Below the pieces are notes generated by a model. It had not been told where the DNA came from, ran no database searches, and worked only from the letters and a program-made list of their open reading frames with translations. The position numbers and the translations under genes were made by a program. Shown here one piece after another: positions 28,175 to 37,497 of a stretch of DNA of 64,000 nucleotides. The number at the start of each line of letters is the position of its first letter. Position 1 is the first letter of the stretch. The stretch is taken from positions 1 through 64,000 of the forward strand of contig CAKZHZ010000070.1 of NCBI GenBank assembly GCA_936928855.1. The letters run 5' to 3'. Source of the DNA: an uncultured Polycyclovorans sp. (GTDB lineage Bacteria > Pseudomonadota > Gammaproteobacteria > Nevskiales > Nevskiaceae).

Positions 28175-30333
28175 GATTGGCTCCGGGTGTTGGGGGTAGC
28201 GCCCTCGATGGCGGTGAACCAGACGGCTTTCTGTTCCGCTGCGCGGAAACGCCAGCCCGGCTCCACCAGGTAGGTGGTGGCGCGCGTGACAACGATGGCC
28301 GGGCCATCGATTTCGGTCCCGGCCTCCAGCGCAGCCTCGTCATACAGTGGTGTCGACAGCGCGCCGTCCACGCCGACGAAGTGACAGTCGCGGTGGCCCA
28401 CCGGCGACGGCGGCGGCGTGCCGGCGCCCTCCGGCTTGATACCGGAGAACTGAATACCGGGATGCTCGACGTAGGCACACACACGGATGGTGTTGATGCG
28501 TACGCCGGCTTCCGGCGTCTGGCTGCCCTCGCCGAAACGCTCACCGTAGCGGGCGAAGAACTGCTCGATCAGCTTGAGCACATCCTCCGGCCCGGTGATG
28601 CGGTTGAGGTCGGTGACCACCGCGGTTTCCACACGCTGGTTGCCATAGCGCATGTCCAGCTCCAGCCGGAAGCCGATCTGCTCCGCAGTGAAGCCCTGGC
28701 GCAACAGGTCTTCCCGCCCGCGGCCCTCCAGCTGCTCCACGATGCCATTGAAGAAGTCGTAATCGCGGAAGAACAGTTGCCGGTTGGCGTCGAACAACAC
28801 GGTCCACGTGCTCATCTCATGGATGTGCAACTGGCTCATGTTGCCGGCACCGCAGGCCGAGAACACCGAGGCGAATGGCGGCGCCAGAATGGTCTTCACC
28901 CCCAACGCACGGGCGATGCCGCAGGCGTGCAAGGGTCCGTTGCCGCCATAGGCCAGGGTGGTGAAGTTCTCCGGCTCGTAACCCCGGGTGCGCAGTTCAC
29001 GGGCGATGCCGTTGGCCATGCTGGCATCCACGGTGGACTTGATCAGCTTGGCCACTTCCACCACCGGCAGGTCGAGATCATCAGCCAGGTGCTCCTCGAT
29101 CGCCTGCTTCGAGCGCCGCGGATTGAGCTTGATGAAGCCCCCCGCGTAGTGGCCGGGGTCGAGATAGCCCAGCATCAGATCGGCATCGGTCACGGTGGGC
29201 TTGAGGCCGCCACGGTCGTAGCAGGCCGGCCCGGGGTCGGAGCCCGCGGACTCCGGCCCCACCTGTACCGTCTGGAACATGCGGTCATAGGAGCAGATCG
29301 ACCCGCCCCCGGCGCCCAGAGTCACCAGATGCACCATCGGCACGCTCACCATCCAGCGCTCGATCACCGGATTGAAGTCGTAGTGCTTGACCCCGCCCTC
29401 GACCACGATGCCGATGTCGAAGCTGGTACCGCCCATGTCGGTGGCGACGATGTTGCCGAGCCCCGTCTGGGTGGCCAGGTGCTCACTGGCGGCAATACCC
29501 GACACCGGCCCGGAGTGCACCGTCTGCAGGGCGTCGGTGGAGTTCAGCTGCGCCATGCCGCCGGAGTTGTGGTTGCACAGCATCGGCTTGTCGTACCCCG
29601 CGTTGCGCAGGTTCAACTCCAGCGTGCCCAGGCCGTGATACATCACCTGGTGCAGGAAGCCATCGATGATGGTCGACATGGCACGCACGTACTCGCCCTT
29701 GCGGCCTGCCACCTGGTGCGACAACAGCATCGGGATGGCACCCAGCATGTGGCCGGGATACTCCTCCAGGAAGATCTCGCGGATGCGCTGCTCGTGCACC
29801 GGGTTCACCACCGAGTTGGCCAGCACCACGACGATGGCCTCCGCGCCCTTGTCGACCAGGATGCGCAGGCTTTCGCGAAGACCGTCCTCGTCCAGCGACA
29901 TCACCACCGCGCCGGCGTAGTCCACGCGTTCCCGCACCTCCTGGATCATCGGAATCGGCACGATGGGGTCAGGTCGCTGGGCATTGGGCACGTCCATCTG
30001 CTGCTTGTGCGGCAGCCCCGTGGCATAGCCCTTGGCCCGCGTCAGCGGCACCGAGGACTTGAAGCCGGCGGTGGTCAGCAGCCCCAGCCGCGGACCCTTG
30101 CGCTCGATCAGCGCATTGGTGCCCAGCGTGGTGGCATACCGCACCGAGTCCACCTGCGACAGCAGTTCGCGCTCGGTCACCCCGAGATCGCCGCAGGCTT
30201 TCTTGAGCGCTTCGTTGAATCCCAACGCCAGGTTCTGGTGCGTGGTGAGCGCCTTGGTTTCGATGCAGCGGTTGTCCCAGGCCACGAAGCAATCGGTGAA
30301 GGTCCCGCCGATATCAACGGATACGCGCTTCAT
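28171..30333 (-). CDS. HyuA-like subunit of ATP-dependent ketone carboxylase (ApcC type)
   Basis: A 720-residue hydantoinase A/oxoprolinase-family protein of the ASKHA fold. The first phosphate loop is the canonical VDIGGTFTDCFVAWD at the N-terminus. GTNALIERKGPRLGLLTTAG, IVATDMGGTSFDIGIVVEGG and LAYGGNGPLHACGIARALG follow, the usual HyuA order, so ATP binding is expected to be intact. It is the second of two HyuA paralogues in the operon; acetone carboxylase has only one, acetophenone carboxylase has two. It overlaps its neighbours by four bases on each side. Confidence 0.88.
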   Translation of the reverse strand: MKRVSVDIGGTFTDCFVAWDNRCIETKALTTHQNLALGFNEALKKACGDLGVTERELLSQVDSVRYATTLGTNALIERKGPRLGLLTTAGFKSSVPLTRAKGYATGLPHKQQMDVPNAQRPDPIVPIPMIQEVRERVDYAGAVVMSLDEDGLRESLRILVDKGAEAIVVVLANSVVNPVHEQRIREIFLEEYPGHMLGAIPMLLSHQVAGRKGEYVRAMSTIIDGFLHQVMYHGLGTLELNLRNAGYDKPMLCNHNSGGMAQLNSTDALQTVHSGPVSGIAASEHLATQTGLGNIVATDMGGTSFDIGIVVEGGVKHYDFNPVIERWMVSVPMVHLVTLGAGGGSICSYDRMFQTVQVGPESAGSDPGPACYDRGGLKPTVTDADLMLGYLDPGHYAGGFIKLNPRRSKQAIEEHLADDLDLPVVEVAKLIKSTVDASMANGIARELRTRGYEPENFTTLAYGGNGPLHACGIARALGVKTILAPPFASVFSACGAGNMSQLHIHEMSTWTVLFDANRQLFFRDYDFFNGIVEQLEGRGREDLLRQGFTAEQIGFRLELDMRYGNQRVETAVVTDLNRITGPEDVLKLIEQFFARYGERFGEGSQTPEAGVRINTIRVCAYVEHPGIQFSGIKPEGAGTPPPSPVGHRDCHFVGVDGALSTPLYDEAALEAGTEIDGPAIVVTRATTYLVEPGWRFRAAEQKAVWFTAIEGATPNTRSQS

Positions 30334-30767
30334 GAGCGGCTCCCCGATGCCGGGTACTGGGCCACCGGCTGGCCACTGTGGCTGGCAGGTCGCGGCGGCT
30401 CACTGCCCACCGGCACCACCTTCACCTCCTGGCGATCCCGCCACTGTGCCTTGAGGGCGTCGAGGTCGAATTCGATGTCCCGCACCGGTGGATGCCCCGG
30501 CGGCAGATACTCGGTCTCGATCATGGTGCCGCAGTGCGGGCAGTAGTACTCGAGAATCCGGCACCAGGACGGATTGGGCGAATACGTAAACGCGTACCGC
30601 TCGGGGTCGAGCAGGGGCTTGTGAATTTCCCGCGGGTCACGGTCATGCACCAGTAGGCCCCGCTTGTAGTTGTCCCGCGCATCGAACAGTTCGCCTTCAC
30701 AGGCGCGACATTCCCATCGCTCGGTATCGAGATCGATCCGCAGGTTTTCCGTAATCAACACTTTCAT
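30330..30767 (-). CDS. Small zinc-binding subunit of ketone carboxylase (ApcB/AcxC type)
   Basis: A 145-residue protein, about 17 kDa, starting MKVLITENLRIDLDTERW. Two CxxC pairs (WECRACEGELFD near residue 20; YYCPHCGTMIETE near residue 90) and a further Cys in PNPSWCRILE form a zinc-ribbon-like arrangement seen in the small subunit of acetone and acetophenone carboxylases. The last ~30 residues are low-complexity. GGAGGA eight bases before the ATG at 30767 fixes the start; a TTG six codons upstream is less likely. It lies 22 bases after the first HyuA gene and overlaps the second. Confidence 0.82.
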   Translation of the reverse strand: MKVLITENLRIDLDTERWECRACEGELFDARDNYKRGLLVHDRDPREIHKPLLDPERYAFTYSPNPSWCRILEYYCPHCGTMIETEYLPPGHPPVRDIEFDLDALKAQWRDRQEVKVVPVGSEPPRPASHSGQPVAQYPASGSRS

Positions 30768-30789
30768 GTTCGGGCTCCTCCCCAATTCT

Positions 30790-32700
30790 CTATTCGCGCG
30801 TCAGCAACACGTCGCCGGCATCGCTGACCTCGAAGGACCAGCCAGCGTCGATCCGGCATGTGAAAAAGGCTTCTTCCAACACCGCCGGACCGGAGGCCCC
30901 CGCACCTGCCGGCTGTGCTTCGACGCGGTACAGCGGCAGATCGGCGGGCGCGCCAGCGGCGGTCACCCGACGGCTGCTCTCGCTCGCCGGCGCCACTCGG
31001 CTGCCGGTGAACCGCCCACGAAGCTGGGGCTGGGCAATGGCACGGGTGACCTGCAGCTGCAGGGTCAGCGTCTCGCCGTCAGCGGCCTTGGGCAGGCCGT
31101 CGCCACAGGGCACGGCCTCATCACGCGCCGGGCCGCTGATACGCACACGCCAGTCCAGTTCGCACTCGGTCAGCGCAAAGCCTTCGGCGTACATGCCGCG
31201 TTCGGCGCGCTTCAGAAGCTCCGCGCGCAGGGCATCGAGATCAGCGTCGGCGGCGATCGGTGCCTCGTAGAGATGCGCAATGTCGGAGAACCCCAGACCA
31301 AATGCGGAGAACACTGCGGCCAGCCCGGGAATCAATACCCGCGTTGCCCCGACAGCCTCGGCCACCTTGCAGACAACAAAGGGACCCGCACCACCAAACG
31401 CCGCCAGCGTGGTGTCCGGCGTCACCGTGGTGAAATCGCGGATGCCGGCGGCAACCTTCTCCACCCAGGCGGCTTCCATCTTCGCGGCGGCCTCATCCTC
31501 ACCCAGCCCCAGCGGCTCGCCCACATGCGTGGCAATGGCCTTGCGCGCGCGCTCGCTGTCGATCTTCAGCTCGCCGCCGAAGTAGGACGCGGGATCCAGC
31601 AGTCCCGTGAGCAGGAACGCATCGGTGATCGTCGCCTGGGTGCCGCCGAGGCCGAAACAGGCCGGCCCCGGTGCGCTGCCGACACTCTCCGGCCCCACCG
31701 CGATCGCCCCGTCATGGGCGCGAATCACCGACGATCCCCCCACCCCGACGCTCACCACATTGCATAGGGGAAACGACACCTCCACACCCTCTACCTGACC
31801 ACGCGTGTCTTCGCGCACGCTGTTGTCGCGCACCTCACCGATGTCCGTGGTGGTGCCGCCGATATCGATCGACACCAGGTGCTTCAGCCCCAGGTGAGAG
31901 GCCAGCGCGCGGGCGCCTTCCATGCCACCCCGCGGACCCGAGCTGTAGGTCTTCAGTGCGATGGTCTTGGCCACACGGGCAGAGTGCCCGTCATTGCGGA
32001 AGATCAGCAGCGGGTTCTGCGCCTTGTTGGTCCGCAGCTTGTGCTCGGCGTTGTAGAGGAACCGCTCCATCGCCGGATGCAGGAAAGCGTTGAACAGCGC
32101 GGTCCAGGTGCGACGGATATCATCATCGTCCTGCACCACTTCGTGCGAGTAGAGAATCGGCACGGCGCCCAGCAGATGCTGCGGGAACTTGCGCAGCAGA
32201 ATCTTCTTGAGGCGCCCTTCGGCGTCCAGACAATCCGCTCCACCATGCGCGATCACCACGCGGTTGGCGCCTGCCGACGCGAGCCGGTTGATGGCCTCCA
32301 CCAATGCCGGCTCGATGGCCGCCTCATCAAGCGTGGTATCCAGGGTGGCGATGCGCTCGCCGACCAGGTCACGGAACAAGGTCTTGTGCAGCGGAGCCTG
32401 TTCGAACGCCTGCGCGCGCAGGTTCCCCCCCAGCACCACGCCCAGGCGCGGGCCCTTCCGTTCGACCAGGGCGTTGGTGCCCTGTGTGGTGGAATAGCGG
32501 ATGTGATCGGTGCTCGACAGTAGCGACACGATGTCGGGCTGACCGTAGATCTGGGAGGAGACCTTGACCAGCCCCTCGAAGAAGCATTTGGACAGGTCGA
32601 ACGGCGTGGTCAGCGTCTTGGTCCGGTAGACCTGAGCACCGTCCATCACACAGATGTCGGTCAAGGTCCCGCCGTTATCGATATTGATGAGTTTCCCCAT
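30790..32700 (-). CDS. First HyuA-like subunit of ketone carboxylase (ApcA type)
   Basis: A 636-residue protein, about 68 kDa, first gene of the carboxylase operon. The fold is HyuA, with GTNALVERKGPRLGVVLGG, VSIDIGGTTTDIGEVRDNSV and LAAFGGAGPFVVCKVAEAVG. The first phosphate loop reads NIDNGGTLTDICVMDG instead of the usual DIGGTFTD, a change that sets it apart from the second HyuA paralogue encoded 455 bases further on. Size and order match the 70-kDa alpha subunit of acetophenone carboxylase. The start at 32700 has GAGGAG seven bases before it; that site lies inside a hairpin (see the leader feature). Confidence 0.85.
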   Translation of the reverse strand: MGKLINIDNGGTLTDICVMDGAQVYRTKTLTTPFDLSKCFFEGLVKVSSQIYGQPDIVSLLSSTDHIRYSTTQGTNALVERKGPRLGVVLGGNLRAQAFEQAPLHKTLFRDLVGERIATLDTTLDEAAIEPALVEAINRLASAGANRVVIAHGGADCLDAEGRLKKILLRKFPQHLLGAVPILYSHEVVQDDDDIRRTWTALFNAFLHPAMERFLYNAEHKLRTNKAQNPLLIFRNDGHSARVAKTIALKTYSSGPRGGMEGARALASHLGLKHLVSIDIGGTTTDIGEVRDNSVREDTRGQVEGVEVSFPLCNVVSVGVGGSSVIRAHDGAIAVGPESVGSAPGPACFGLGGTQATITDAFLLTGLLDPASYFGGELKIDSERARKAIATHVGEPLGLGEDEAAAKMEAAWVEKVAAGIRDFTTVTPDTTLAAFGGAGPFVVCKVAEAVGATRVLIPGLAAVFSAFGLGFSDIAHLYEAPIAADADLDALRAELLKRAERGMYAEGFALTECELDWRVRISGPARDEAVPCGDGLPKAADGETLTLQLQVTRAIAQPQLRGRFTGSRVAPASESSRRVTAAGAPADLPLYRVEAQPAGAGASGPAVLEEAFFTCRIDAGWSFEVSDAGDVLLTRE

Positions 32701-32707
32701 CGTTTTC

Positions 32708-32781
32708 TCCTCAGTTTGCGGTCTGAGGACGGTAGGGCTTCGCCGATGGAGCGTCCCCACCCTAAAGGATTGAGGTGGGGA
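32708..32781 (-). promoter_or_regulatory. Leader of the carboxylase operon with two hairpins, one covering the ribosome site
   Basis: In the 103-base gap between the LuxR gene and the first carboxylase gene, the minus-strand transcript can form two perfect stems. One is TCCCCACC/GGTGGGGA (32754-32761 with 32774-32781). The other is TCCTCAG/CTGAGGA (32708-32714 with 32723-32729). The second stem contains the ribosome-binding GAGGAG of the first carboxylase gene, so folding would hide it. This suggests translational or attenuation control; no known riboswitch class was recognised. Confidence 0.45.
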
Positions 32782-32803
32782 TGGGGGGGGTGGTGCGTGC
32801 GCC

Positions 32804-35629
32804 TCAGTCGATCATGCCGAGATGGCGCGCGACCACGATGGCCTGCACCCGGTTGCTGATCTGCAGCTTGTCGAAGATGTTGCGCATGTGCCATTTCACG
32901 GTATTGGTGGACACCGACAAACGCTCGGCAAGATCCTTGTTGGACAAGCCCATTGCAACGTGTCGCAGCAGGTTGCGCTCCTTTTCGGTCAGCGTCTCCA
33001 GCAGCTGAACCGAATCGATGCTGCCGTCGTCCCCCAGGGCTTCCGGCACCGCGCCGGCGCGCTCACCCGCCTCGGCCAGCAGATGATCGAGGTAGGCCAT
33101 CAGGATGTCCTGATGCGCGAGCCGCGACAGGTGGTCGAACGAGCGCCGTACATCCTTCAACAACTTCAGCAGCATGCTGCCTTCATCGAGAAAACTGCGC
33201 ACGAAATTGCGTGGGGGGCATAGCTCCATTGCCTCCAGCAGGGTTCGCCGGGCGCAGTTGCCGCGCCCCTCGGCCTGCTGTGCCATCGCCAGCAGCAGGG
33301 TCAGCTTGAGTTCGCGCCGACGGCGGCGCTGGCCGTGGGCCTGGCGGATCTCGTCCTGCAGCAGGCGTCGCGCCTCGGCGCTACGGCCAGCATGGATCAG
33401 GTAGCGCGCCCAGGTGACCGTGTGAAGCTCGTTCTCGCCGGCGTGAAACAGCAAACCGGAGGCCCCGTCGTAGCTGTCGAGATCGAGTTCGCGCAGCCGA
33501 CGCTCGGCCAGATCAAGATCGCCCGACAGGGTCGCCTGCCGCACCCGCTCGGCCGCCGCACAGGCCACCAGCCGGGCAAAGTCGTGCCGATAGCCCAGGT
33601 ACAGCGCCCGGTCGAGCACCGCCTCCGCCTCGGCGGCATCGCCCCGGTGAAACGCGATTCGCGCGCGCGTGAGAAACAGCGTTGCAAGAGGGTCGACAAT
33701 GGCCTGCTGCTCGGCCAGCGAGCCATAGTCCGCCAGTAGTGTGCGGGCATCGTCAAGGCGATTCTGCTCGTACCGCGCGTCCGCCAGATACACGGCGACG
33801 ACCGAGCCGGCGGTGACACTGCCACAGGCTTCCTCTTCGGTGCGCCGCAGGGCGGCCGCCAGGCCACGGGAGGCCTCACTGATGCGCCCCTCGGCACTCA
33901 GCGACATACTGAATACGGCTTCCTGATAGGCCTGTCCGAACAGTGACCCGTCGCGGTCATGCAACGGCCGGGCCTTCAACAGCAGGCCGCGCGCAGCCTC
34001 GAAATCGCTGCGCCCGACCAGCCATAGCGCGCGGGCATTGAGTGTCACCGCGTAGCGGAAGCCATCTTCGGCACTGAGCTGCTGCCCCGCCTCCTGCGCC
34101 GCCGCCCCCAGGGCTTCGATGCGATCCTGCGCCACCAGTACGAACAGACGGGTGCCGTTGTGCACGCCGAGTGCGTGCGCGTCATCACTGTCCGCCAGCA
34201 TCGCGGCACGCGCGTCGATCAGCCGGTTGGCCTTGTCGGAGGCGCGGCGAAAACCGTAGGCGATGATCGCAGCATTGGCGAGATTTTCGTGCCGCAGCAC
34301 CCACTCCATCGGCAACTGATCGACATAGCGCTCGATCAGCCCCAGCCGCTCCTGCGCCACCAGCTGCCCACACACCGCTTCCATCAAGGCCGCCGCACGC
34401 TCGACGTCACCGGCCTCGATCCAGTGCTGGATGGCCTCTTCGCGATAGCCATGCTCGGCAAACCAGTCACCGATACGCCGCTGCTGCAGGGCCAATGCGT
34501 CGGGGTCGGTTTCCTGGCGCATGCGGGTAAGCAGGAAATGGCGAAACAGGTTGTGAAAGCGATACCAGTGGCCTTCCAGATCCAGATGGCTGAGGAACAG
34601 TCCGGCCCGCTCGATCTCGTCGATCACCGCCTGGCTGTCGTCGGCACCGGTGACGAAAGACACCAGTTCGCTGTTGAGCTTTTCCGGCACGCAGAGGAGA
34701 AACAGGGTGGACTGCAGTTCCGGCGCCAGGTGGTCGAATACTTCGGTGGCGAGAAAGCCGATCAGATCCTGCGTGATGCCCTTGCCGGCATACGCCAGCC
34801 CGCGATGTTCGCGGCCGCGCCGCAGACACAGACGCACACACTGCAGCGCAGCAGGCCAGCCGTCCGTGCTGCGATGCAGCTCCGCGATGTCGGCGGGCTC
34901 CAGGCCGGGCACCTCGCGGAAGAACTCGTCGCATTCCTCGACACCGAAGCGCAGATCGTGCTCATCGATCACCACCATCTGCTCGCGCATGCGCAGGCTC
35001 ACCAGACGGTCGGACGGCAGCACCCGCGATCCGATGCACAGTTGCACGCCGGGCGGCAGCCCCCGCACCACCTGCATGAACACCCCTTCGAGGTCTGCCG
35101 TGAAGGCTTGCTCGAAGTTGTCCACCACGATCAGCCCCCCGCCCCTCAGGCGGCCCAGGGCACGATTGAAGTCCTGCAGTGTCGGCGGGCGCGTTTCGAG
35201 TTTCGCCTTGCGTTGCCGCACCCGTTCGTCAAAACCGTCGGCGGCATCGCAGAGCAGGCGCAGGAACTGGGCCGGATCGGCGGAACGGGCATCCATCCGC
35301 ATCCAGGCAATCTGGTCCCCCTGGGTGGCGCGATAGGTGCTGTACTGCCGCAACAGCGTTGTCTTGCCGAACCCTGCCGGCCCCTGTACCAGCACCAGCG
35401 ACGCCTGAGAACCCGCCTTCAGTCGTTCCAGCGCGGCCGCCCGCAGCACCACGGTGCGTGCGGGCGCCGCTGGATCGGCCGCAACATCGGCGGCTCGACG
35501 GCGGGGTTCGGTAACGGACTGGACGGGCACGACATCCTCCGGGGCATGCCGGTCGAGAGTAGCGCCACCGCCTGCGTCGGACAAAACCGCCACTGCAGGA
35601 GCCGGTTCAGCCCTGGCCGGGCTCTGCAC
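32804..35629 (-). CDS. MalT-like LuxR-family transcriptional activator
   Basis: A large regulator of 941 residues from the GTG at 35629. The STAND-type ATPase near the N-terminus has Walker A VQGPAGFGKTTLLRQY (about residue 83) and Walker B-like GGGLIVVDNFEQAF. A long TPR-like helical middle follows, then a C-terminal LuxR helix-turn-helix (LTEKERNLLRHVAMGL; LSVSTNTVKWHMRNIFDKLQ). MalT-type proteins bind ATP and an inducer, oligomerise and activate neighbouring operons, so this one is the likely activator of the carboxylase genes. The 5' end overlaps the MDR gene by about 23 bases. TTG at 35632 is an equally possible start. Confidence 0.88.
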   Translation of the reverse strand: MQSPARAEPAPAVAVLSDAGGGATLDRHAPEDVVPVQSVTEPRRRAADVAADPAAPARTVVLRAAALERLKAGSQASLVLVQGPAGFGKTTLLRQYSTYRATQGDQIAWMRMDARSADPAQFLRLLCDAADGFDERVRQRKAKLETRPPTLQDFNRALGRLRGGGLIVVDNFEQAFTADLEGVFMQVVRGLPPGVQLCIGSRVLPSDRLVSLRMREQMVVIDEHDLRFGVEECDEFFREVPGLEPADIAELHRSTDGWPAALQCVRLCLRRGREHRGLAYAGKGITQDLIGFLATEVFDHLAPELQSTLFLLCVPEKLNSELVSFVTGADDSQAVIDEIERAGLFLSHLDLEGHWYRFHNLFRHFLLTRMRQETDPDALALQQRRIGDWFAEHGYREEAIQHWIEAGDVERAAALMEAVCGQLVAQERLGLIERYVDQLPMEWVLRHENLANAAIIAYGFRRASDKANRLIDARAAMLADSDDAHALGVHNGTRLFVLVAQDRIEALGAAAQEAGQQLSAEDGFRYAVTLNARALWLVGRSDFEAARGLLLKARPLHDRDGSLFGQAYQEAVFSMSLSAEGRISEASRGLAAALRRTEEEACGSVTAGSVVAVYLADARYEQNRLDDARTLLADYGSLAEQQAIVDPLATLFLTRARIAFHRGDAAEAEAVLDRALYLGYRHDFARLVACAAAERVRQATLSGDLDLAERRLRELDLDSYDGASGLLFHAGENELHTVTWARYLIHAGRSAEARRLLQDEIRQAHGQRRRRRELKLTLLLAMAQQAEGRGNCARRTLLEAMELCPPRNFVRSFLDEGSMLLKLLKDVRRSFDHLSRLAHQDILMAYLDHLLAEAGERAGAVPEALGDDGSIDSVQLLETLTEKERNLLRHVAMGLSNKDLAERLSVSTNTVKWHMRNIFDKLQISNRVQAIVVARHLGMID

Positions 35630-36632
35630 CAATCTTCACCATCACCTTGCCCTGATTGCCGCCGCTGTAGAGCAGCTTGAGCGCATCCACCGCGTTCTCC
35701 AGGCCATCGACCACGTGCAGGCGGTACTTCAAACGGCCTTCCTGCATCCAGCCCGCCAGCTTGGCCTGGAACTCGGGGTACCGGTCCAGATAATCGAGGA
35801 TGACAAAGCCCTGGATGGTGAGTCGGCGCATGATGACGTTGCGGAACATGTAGGGCCCCGGCACCAGGCCATCTGCGTTGTAGCTGGAGATCAGCCCGCA
35901 GATCACCACACGGCCGAAATCCTTCATCACCGTGAGGCCGGCGTCGAGCACTTCGCCGCCGACATTCTCGAACAGGACGTCGATGCCGTCGGGAGCCAGC
36001 GTGCGGAGCTGCCCGACGATATCCCGCTGTTTGTAGTCGACCACCTCGTCATAACCGAATTCAGCCTTGAGCCGGGCGCACTTCTCGGCACCGCCGGCAA
36101 TGCCGATCGTCCGGCAGCCGTGGATCTTGGCGATCTGTCCCACCAACATCCCGACGGCCCCAGCCGCGGCGCTGACCACCACGGTGTCGCCCGGCTTGGG
36201 CTGCCCGATCTCCATCAACCCCACCAGGGCGGTCGGACCGGCCACGGTGAGGATGCCGAAGGCATCGCCGATCGGCAGGCCCGGTATCGGCGGGATCTTC
36301 TGGAAGGCGCTGCCATTGTCGATCATGTAGTCCGACCAGCTGCCCAGGCCGGTCACCAGATCGCCCGTCGCATACCCAGGGTGGCGGGACTCCGCCACCT
36401 CACCGATCAGGAATCCCTTCATCCGCTCGCCCAGGGCGATGGGCTCCATGTACAGATCGAGATCACCAATCCACAAGCGATGCGTCGCATCCATCGACAG
36501 GTAGATGGCACGTACCAGGAACTCGCCGTCCTTCAGCGCAGGCAACGCTTCTTCCCGCAGCGCCAGCGTGCGGTCGTCCATCTCGCCCTTGGGCCGTTCG
36601 TTGAAATACCAGTGGCGTGCCAGGTTCGGCAT
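35607..36632 (-). CDS. Zinc-free MDR-family NADP-dependent oxidoreductase (CurA/leukotriene-reductase type)
   Basis: A 341-residue enzyme of the medium-chain reductase family that reduces enones or related carbonyls with NADPH. Conserved parts are DATHRLWIGD near the N-terminus, the cofactor loop VVSAAAGAVGMLVGQIAKI, and FENVGGEVLDAGLTVM. The structural and catalytic zinc cysteines of alcohol dehydrogenases are absent. The start at 36632 has GAGGAG upstream; the longer frame adds 15 unlikely residues. It lies 97 bases after the SDR gene and overlaps the LuxR gene, so it is probably part of the same unit. Confidence 0.87.
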   Translation of the reverse strand: MPNLARHWYFNERPKGEMDDRTLALREEALPALKDGEFLVRAIYLSMDATHRLWIGDLDLYMEPIALGERMKGFLIGEVAESRHPGYATGDLVTGLGSWSDYMIDNGSAFQKIPPIPGLPIGDAFGILTVAGPTALVGLMEIGQPKPGDTVVVSAAAGAVGMLVGQIAKIHGCRTIGIAGGAEKCARLKAEFGYDEVVDYKQRDIVGQLRTLAPDGIDVLFENVGGEVLDAGLTVMKDFGRVVICGLISSYNADGLVPGPYMFRNVIMRRLTIQGFVILDYLDRYPEFQAKLAGWMQEGRLKYRLHVVDGLENAVDALKLLYSGGNQGKVMVKIGAEPGQG

Positions 36633-36729
36633 GATGATCTCCTCATTGTGATGGCGGCGACGGCCGTTATAGGGCATCCAGTGTCCCCAGCCTCGCCGCC
36701 CCTGCCCCCACCCGAAAGGGGGGGCAGGG

Positions 36730-37497
36730 CTACATGGTCTCCAGCGGCGTGGCCGTCACCCCGCCATCGACCACCAGCTCGGCACCGGAAATGTAGGCCG
36801 CGAAAGGCGAGGACAGGAACAGCACGGCGTCAGCAATCTCCTCCGGCCGTCCCAGCCGCCCGCGCGGGATGTGCGTGGCCAGATCCGCCTTGATCGCCTC
36901 CAGCGCCGCGCCCTCGCCGTAGGCCTTCAGGATGGGCGTGTCGATGAAGCCGGGCAGGATCACATTGCTGCGCACCCGCGCATGTTCCTTGGCAAGGTCG
37001 CGGGTGAACTTCACCAGTCCGGCCTTGCAAGCGCTGTAACAGGCATGCCCGCCAGCCTGGATGATGGCCGCGATGGAGGCGATGTTGACGATGGCGCCGT
37101 CGGCCTCGGCCAGCAACGGCAGCGCCGCCTTCGATGCCAGCATCGGCCCCTTCAGCAACACCGCGAACTGCAGATCGATGGCAGCCTCGGTGAGATCGCT
37201 TATCGATTCCAGCCGTGCCAGCCCCGCGTTGTTCACCAGGACGTCGAGGCGGCCGAACTCCCGCGACAACCAGTCGACCCCGGCCTGGATATCAGCGGCA
37301 TCCGCCGCGTCCAGTCGCCGGGTGCGCCAGCGGCTTGCCGTCTCAGGGGGCACCGTGACCGACAGCAGGGCGTCGGTGTCGATATCGGTCGCCACCACCG
37401 TCGCCCCGGCCGCCAGAAAGTGGCGCGCGACGGCCAGTCCAATGCCCGATGCCGCGCCCGTCACCAACACCACCTTGCCGCTGAAATCGAATGCCAT
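36730..37497 (-). CDS. Short-chain dehydrogenase/reductase (SDR)
   Basis: A 255-residue classical SDR. The cofactor motif is VTGAASGIGLAVARHF, the structural NNAG is in LVNNAGLARLES, the catalytic Ser lies in NIASIAAI and the YxxxK pair in YSACKAGLVKF. An Asp at the end of the second strand (TVVATDIDTDAL) favours NAD over NADP. In ketone-degrading bacteria an SDR oxidises the secondary alcohol to the ketone that is then carboxylated; that role fits its place at the head of this gene group but is inference. GAGGAG eight bases before the ATG at 37497 fixes the start. Confidence 0.88.
   Translation of the reverse strand: MAFDFSGKVVLVTGAASGIGLAVARHFLAAGATVVATDIDTDALLSVTVPPETASRWRTRRLDAADAADIQAGVDWLSREFGRLDVLVNNAGLARLESISDLTEAAIDLQFAVLLKGPMLASKAALPLLAEADGAIVNIASIAAIIQAGGHACYSACKAGLVKFTRDLAKEHARVRSNVILPGFIDTPILKAYGEGAALEAIKADLATHIPRGRLGRPEEIADAVLFLSSPFAAYISGAELVVDGGVTATPLETM

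Noticed and set aside
28177..30546. 789-codon plus-strand open frame opposite the second HyuA gene
   Set aside because: Antisense shadow; no recognisable domain, no ribosome site, and the opposite strand is well supported.
30790..32700. Simple acetone carboxylase (three subunits)
   Set aside because: Two HyuA paralogues and an additional fifth gene are present, which fits the acetophenone type and not AcxABC.
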